From: Yamagishiella unicocca
Lineage: Eukaryota; Chlorophyta; Chlorophyceae; Chlamydomonadales; Volvocaceae
Direction: 5' to 3'
Assembly (NCBI GenBank): GCA_003116995.1
Contig: BDSL01000007.1
Span: forward strand, 186,001 to 250,000
Length of the DNA stretch: 64,000 nt
Positions 59,401 to 64,000 of this stretch are shown piece by piece. The notes under the pieces are model-generated. The model searched no databases, was not told where the DNA came from, and was given only the letters and a program-made list of their open reading frames with translations. The translations under genes and the position numbers were made by a program. Numbering within the stretch: the first letter of the stretch is position 1; each line of letters opens with the position of its first letter.

Positions 59401-62400
59401 AGGGAGGCCGTGCAGCAAGACTGGGCACTAGGTCGACCGGGCACTAGGTCAATACTGCCTCCTATCTCTGCCCATACTGCCTCCTATCTCTCGTGCGCTA
59501 TTGTGCACCCGCTGCCAGGTGGCCTAGCCTCTCTCGCGGTCACAAGGTTTACTTGCCGCACACGCCCCCTGGAATAACCCTTTTCGAATACACAACCTGA
59601 GGCAGCAGGATGCATAACAATTACTCACATATCCCCCCATGTCCTTGCTCTTGCGAGTAGGATCTATGGGCCAAGACGATACCTAATTTCTTCGAGAAAG
59701 TGTCTTTTGGAGCAGTGAACATGCCAGTCGACCCCAAGTATAACCGGGTACTGGTCCAACATGTTGAAGTTCCTTGCTCGGGTAAGGCCAAATGGAACGA
59801 GCTATGGGGTCGAGCAACGGGACGGCTGTATACCGGGGATACAGCCAAGGGGATACAGCCCGGGAAAGATTGGGGAGGCGATGTTTCTTGTTTTCGCAGG
59901 TGCTGCCATGCAACTGGGCGATGTGAAATCCCCTGGTTGCAAGTTTGGTCCACCCGATTCAGTTTTGCCATTTTTAACAGCGCCATGAATATTGACTTGC
60001 TGGCAACTGGGCCTCAGGCACGAGCTCTGATGGAGTGCGCTGGTCTTCAAAAGGACCGTCTGATCGCGCAACGTTGAAGGGCTGGGCGGAAGCGGCTGAC
60101 CAGGATGCGGAGGTGAGTTTTATTGCTTTGCAAATGGTAGTTGCTCGTGGTTGTGCCTGTGTTGCAACCTAATGCTCTGTATTGCAACTGGTGGCGTGGT
60201 ACGTGCGCTGTATAATTCTCCCATTGGAATGCGCGTTTGATTTCGTGTCCCTCTCTCTCACCTTGTTGCCGGTGCTTCTACAGCGCATGGGCGTCAACGT
60301 CGACAGCTACCAGGAACGCATTTATCTGCTGCCGAAGTCCTTTGGACGGATATCATACGGCACGGTCAATTGCCCGTACAACCCCTTCATTCCGTTGCGG
60401 GTCTGGAGTGGCATCCTCGCTGATGAGCGCGGTGAGCTTCCGGTCATTAGCATTGCAGCGAGGAACTGAATGAAAAGCCGAGCAGGCACCTTGAGTCCAA
60501 CGTACTGCTGCAATTGCAACCTGGGGTCCACAATGTCGTGGCCAATCTTGACACCACCCTCCTCCAATCCCTCACCCGGCCAGTCAACCTCGGGCTCCTG
60601 GTCCACGAGATGGGACACAACTTTGGGCTTTTGCATTCACAGGTATGTCCCAGAGAGTGTGTGACATGTTCGCCAGCTGACAGGTAGGATGAGTTTCGTC
60701 ACATGCACCATGCACGGTGCATGGTTGCTGTGGGAGGACGTCGTCACATGAGTGTATGGGGCGGCTGATCCAGCCCGTCGCTGTGTCGACTTCCAACCGC
60801 AGGGGTACAATGAAAACGGCCAGGTCGATGACTACGCCGATGCATCATGCCCGATGGGCAGCGCACCACTGCCAACGCATTACAATGTTGCACAGAGCGT
60901 CTCATTAGGCTGGACGGCGCCCCAGGCTGTGTTGCGTGATGCAGACCTCCGGGCGGGTGAGTTCCTGTTCATGCGAGTGGGCGGGGGCGGGCCGGGGCAT
61001 AAGCCCACATGCCTGTAAGGAGCAGGGCGGGTTTCCTTATTTTCTCTCCAGGTCGTAGTGCATGTGACAGGAGGGGAGGCGCCATAAGAGGAAGCACCGC
61101 GCGCTACAGGGGCATCAACCGCCTTGCTTTGTCCATGGCTTCTGCGTCCGCACTACACTTGTCCGTGGCTTCTGCTTCTGCTTCTGCATTATACAGATGC
61201 ATGTGCCCAGAGAGTATCCAGGTCCAACACTGCTTCCCCCATCCCGCACCATGCCGTGTGCTGCCAGGCACCTGGAGGATGTTTGCGCTGCGGGGTCTGG
61301 CAGACACGTTTTACAGCTCTCTCCAGGTGCGGATGTGCACGGGCGGGGCAGCACCTGTGCAGCACAGTACAGTGCAGCCAAGCCCGTGCCACATTCCAGC
61401 CCCATTTGCCATCACGATGTGCACCTGTATTAGCACCTTGTAAAGCATTCTTCGGTAGCCACACAGCTCCACCTGCTCCAATGTGTATCAGTGAAGATTT
61501 AGTTCGTGAGATCCTCATTGAGAGTGAGTACCTTTTCGGCCCCATCCTGTACACCCCCCCACACCCAAGCCCGTTCGGCCCCGTCCTGTACACCCCCCCA
61601 TGCCCAAGCCCCACCGACCATGCCTGCAACCCACCATTCCGGCCCCAGATCTTTCCAAGCACCTGGATGCGAAGTGGCTGGAGGGGGGCCGACAAGCTGT
61701 ATGTGAGCTTCAGGCGCTACACCCCAACCAACGGTGACGCCGGCCTACTGCCGACATACCGCAATAAGATCCAAATTCACAAGTACGCCCCCGGCAGTGA
61801 CGACGGCGTTTGTGCGGCATCCATACTCATCGCGAACCTCGACGCGGAAGAGCAGGCGGTCTGGCCCAGGCCGGACAGCAATGCGCCTCAGGATTTGGTG
61901 TCTCCGCTGATAGTGGTGCGGGTGGCCGGTATGGACGCGACGGTGGGAGTTGCCTACGTGAAGCTCTGCAGGTGCGCGGGAGGGATGGGCCCAGCGCTGA
62001 ACGACTGGCGTGGATTGCATTCGGCACGTGCCGCAGCCCCGCTGGACACTGGCTCGTGAAAACGCTCTTTACAGGACCGATGCATCGGACCAACCTAATT
62101 ATTCATAGGTCATGAAACCCAAGGCGACGTGATTTGGCTGGCGTGACTGCCAAGCGATGAGCCGCGCAAAGCCGTAACACCATGTTCGTTTGTCTGGATA
62201 TTGATCGGATGCCGCACGGCCAACGCCAACCCGCAGGGCTAGCCAATTCGCAAAGGAATATGGTTCGCAGTGCCGCGACGGACTGGATAACGACTGCGAT
62301 GGCAAGGTGAGTCAGCCTGGGCCTGCAACTGGAACGGAATTTCCATCATCTCATAGCTTTCACCTCGTAACTCCGATCAGTTATCTCATAGCTTTCACCT

Positions 62401-62524
62401 CGTAACTCCAATCAGTTCGAGGTTTCGGGTGCGTAACCCTGGGCCGACAAACTGATACGCCCCTGGCCCCTCCTGGCCCCGCGCGCCGCTTTTCTGCAAC
62501 CCAACGCAGATCGACAACTGTTAG
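56419..62524 (+). CDS. M11/gametolysin-type matrix metalloprotease G4, longest Pro-rich linker
   Basis: Fourth paralogue. Exons: 56419-56593, 56679-56789, 57293-57492, about 57918-59132, 59661-59781, 60018-60112, 60284-60431, 60584-60642, 60803-60956, 61268-61326, 61649-61971, 62237-62306, 62510-62524; about 2745 nt, 914 aa plus TAG. Signal peptide core FALLFVLGALRISGASG. The N-terminal domain includes GARWLLVWTKPP and VEVEGRCEESTKPGTLRV, then a Gly/Asp-rich stretch. The Pro-rich exon is about 405 residues (KPSPPPPLLEPSPPPP, later RPPPSPRPP). Catalytic site: HEMGHNFGLLH (His696, Glu697, His700, His706), with Met and Phe where the others have Leu. Met-turn: DASCPMG. The C-terminus is SQCRDGLDNDCDGKIDNC. 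The start of the Pro-rich exon is unclear: the CAG acceptor homologous to the paralogues (57662) leads to an in-frame TAA at 57693, so an AAG acceptor at 57917 or a microexon must be used. Confidence 0.83.
57880..58500 (+). repeat. Coding 18- to 27-bp repeat of G4 linker
   Basis: Units such as CCCCCACCGCTATTGAAGCC and CGTCACC, repeated more than twenty times, encode PPLLEPSP/PPQLKPSP blocks in the protease frame. A second plus-strand frame reads (A)IEAVTTPTA and the minus strand reads Gly/Asp/Ser-rich, all without stops for hundreds of codons. Confidence 0.88.
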
Positions 62525-64000
62525 GTGCACTTTGTACTGCGAACAAAGTCGGATGATACGCCCGATTGGCATCCGGTAAATTTGTCGCCATTACCCATGT
62601 CGCTATTGTGGCGGGAGCCGGAGCTTCGGAAGGTGGCCCTCGGCTGACCCGGATAGCCATGATGCGGTTCGAGAACCGCGAGCGAACTGCCACTTCACGC
62701 GCACAAGAGCGTTAATGGAAGGCCACACTTACTACATTTATTCATTCGAGCGCCAGTTGATGACTTCGAACATTCGGCCTGCACCTTATTCCTATTATGT
62801 CAGTCACTGCCGATCCTATCTGCTCGACTGGCGGTACTTCCAAGCCCTTCCTCCTCACACACGCACACAAGCACATGCACACTCACACGCACTCATTTTC
62901 CGTGGAGTTTCGCGGCTTAGCGGTTTATGGACACACCATGGAGGCGTCCAGGAACTCGCGACAGGTCTGAACGGCGCAATAACCCCAAATCTAGAAAGGC
63001 TTACTTACATTCGTCTTGCTCGGCAAGTGAATAGAGAAGTTTGTGGCGCTTGGTCCGATGGTTCGAATGACTAATGCATTTGTTGCCTGGCGGCCGCAAG
63101 GGCCCCGCGAGAAGATTTGCAGCAGCGCCACGACATGGGGAGGGGGGAAGGATAGGAGGGGAAGGGGGGCTGGCGGTGTGTTTCGGAGCATCACCCTGAC
63201 ACGTCGACATTACGAAGAACCTGTATCAGGCTGGATGGACCGCACTGCTCCCTAGCGCGGAATGGTGCGGTAGAGGTATGACCTGCTGCCCCGATGACAA
63301 GAGGTGACTGAGCGTTTGGATATTTTCTCGTGACATGCGAATATATGCATACTGAGTGATTGCTGCATGGTGCATTGGACGCGCTTATTAATGCTCGTCT
63401 AGTGTTACGCTCAAAGGTTTTCGTGATCGTTGTTCCCGGCGCGGACAGCGTTTTGTTGTTGCAACGGTTAGGGAAAGTTTGAGGGACAGTGTCCACTTAG
63501 GGTCGAGCTTGCAGCAAAGCTGATGATCCCTGTCGAGACAATTGCTCAATCGCGGCCAGTCGGTAGTAGTAACTGTTACAGTGGGCCCCAGTCGGTGAGG
63601 GACAGTGTCCACTTAGGGTCGAGCTTGCAGCAAAGCTGATGATCCCTGTCGAGACAATTGCTTAATCGCGGCCAGTCGGTAATAGTAACTGTTTAAGTGG
63701 GCCCCAGTCGGTGATGGCGAGAGAGAAGAGCTCCGAGCGAGAGAGGAATCGAGTCTGTGTGCGTCTTAGCATAAGCGAGCCATGTGTGAAATGAGTAAGG
63801 GGTGTGTTTCGCACTCCTTAAAAGGAGTTCGACAGCTCATGGCGGCTGAACGACGGCCGACGTCGTCAAGGGTTATGTTTTGCTATGTCGTTGCATTTGT
63901 AGAGCCCGGGCTGAGAGGTTTATTTTAGACATGTAAGGCGATAGTATTTAGATGCCTTTGGGGTCGCACTGCGTACGTGTATGTGTGTACTGTAAAAGTC
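62525..64000. other. Right-end spacer after the protease cluster
   Basis: No gene is recognised to the edge of the window. It contains the tandem duplication at 63481-63715 and a CACACGCACAC microsatellite near 62857-62893. The last 250 bp are AT-richer and show nothing identifiable. Confidence 0.5.
63481..63715. repeat. 117-bp tandem duplication carrying the dispersed repeat
   Basis: Two copies, starting at 63481 and 63598, each begin GAGGGACAGTGTCCACTTAG and end in the TAGTAACTGTTACAGTGGGC-type element followed by CCCAGTCGGTGA. They differ at a few positions only (CTCAATC/CTTAATC, GTAGTAG/GTAATAG, GTTACAG/GTTTAAG), so the duplication is fairly recent. Confidence 0.9.

Noticed and set aside
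1..64000. CRISPR arrays, operons, ribosome binding sites, rRNA genes
   Set aside because: The direct repeats found are contiguous minisatellites without spacers, and the genes are spliced eukaryotic genes, so bacterial features do not apply; no rRNA-like sequence was seen.

Overview
The window reads as nuclear DNA of a volvocine green alga (Chlamydomonas/Gonium/Tetrabaena/Volvox relatives). The evidence is GC-rich, intron-dense genes with GT-AG introns, an octotricopeptide-repeat (OPR) protein, and a cluster of M11 (gametolysin-type) matrix metalloproteases with Ser-Pro/Pro-rich linkers like volvocine wall and extracellular-matrix (ECM) proteins. GC-rich genes are separated by more AT-rich spacers full of minisatellites. 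The genus is an inference. All gene models were spliced by hand; exon lengths were summed and codon phases checked at each junction.

Left arm (1-21.2 kb). A minus-strand ankyrin/TRP-like cation channel (18 exons, 8526 to 1, running off the left edge) is head-to-head with a plus-strand neutral sphingomyelinase-type phospholipase C (8910-14457, 8 exons, 469 aa). They share a 383-bp intergenic space. A 1.9-kb spacer follows, then a minus-strand mitochondrial NAD-dependent isocitrate dehydrogenase subunit (21214-16367, 11 exons, 381 aa).

Middle (21.2-35 kb). A 3-kb AT-richer spacer holds only weak gene candidates. Next come an unrecognised 542-aa charged protein on the plus strand whose six introns are all phase 0 (24260-28185), and a plus-strand OPR protein (about 28812-34970, about 11 repeats, roughly one per exon, with a long Ala-rich tail and no RAP domain), which is probably an organelle RNA factor.

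Right arm (36.9-62.5 kb). Four tandem, same-strand paralogues encode secreted M11-type zinc metalloproteases: 36890-40515 (G1, 570 aa), 42721-46504 (G2, 778 aa), 48339-53357 (G3, 671 aa) and 56419-62524 (G4, about 914 aa). They share intron positions and phases. Each has a signal peptide, a Pro-rich linker of very different length, HExGHNxGLxH, a downstream Met-turn (SCPMG) and a C-terminal C-x-DGLDNDCDG-x-(V/I)DNC motif resembling the MopE-type metal-binding motif, finished by a separate 15-nt last exon. G1 lacks the two exons of the N-terminal domain. A decayed copy of a G1-like 5' end lies at about 42090-42325. The cluster looks like a recent, still-evolving ECM-remodelling family and is the most interesting part of the window. 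Dispersed copies of a short GTAGTAACTGTTACAGTGGG-type repeat occur in its spacers and at the right end.
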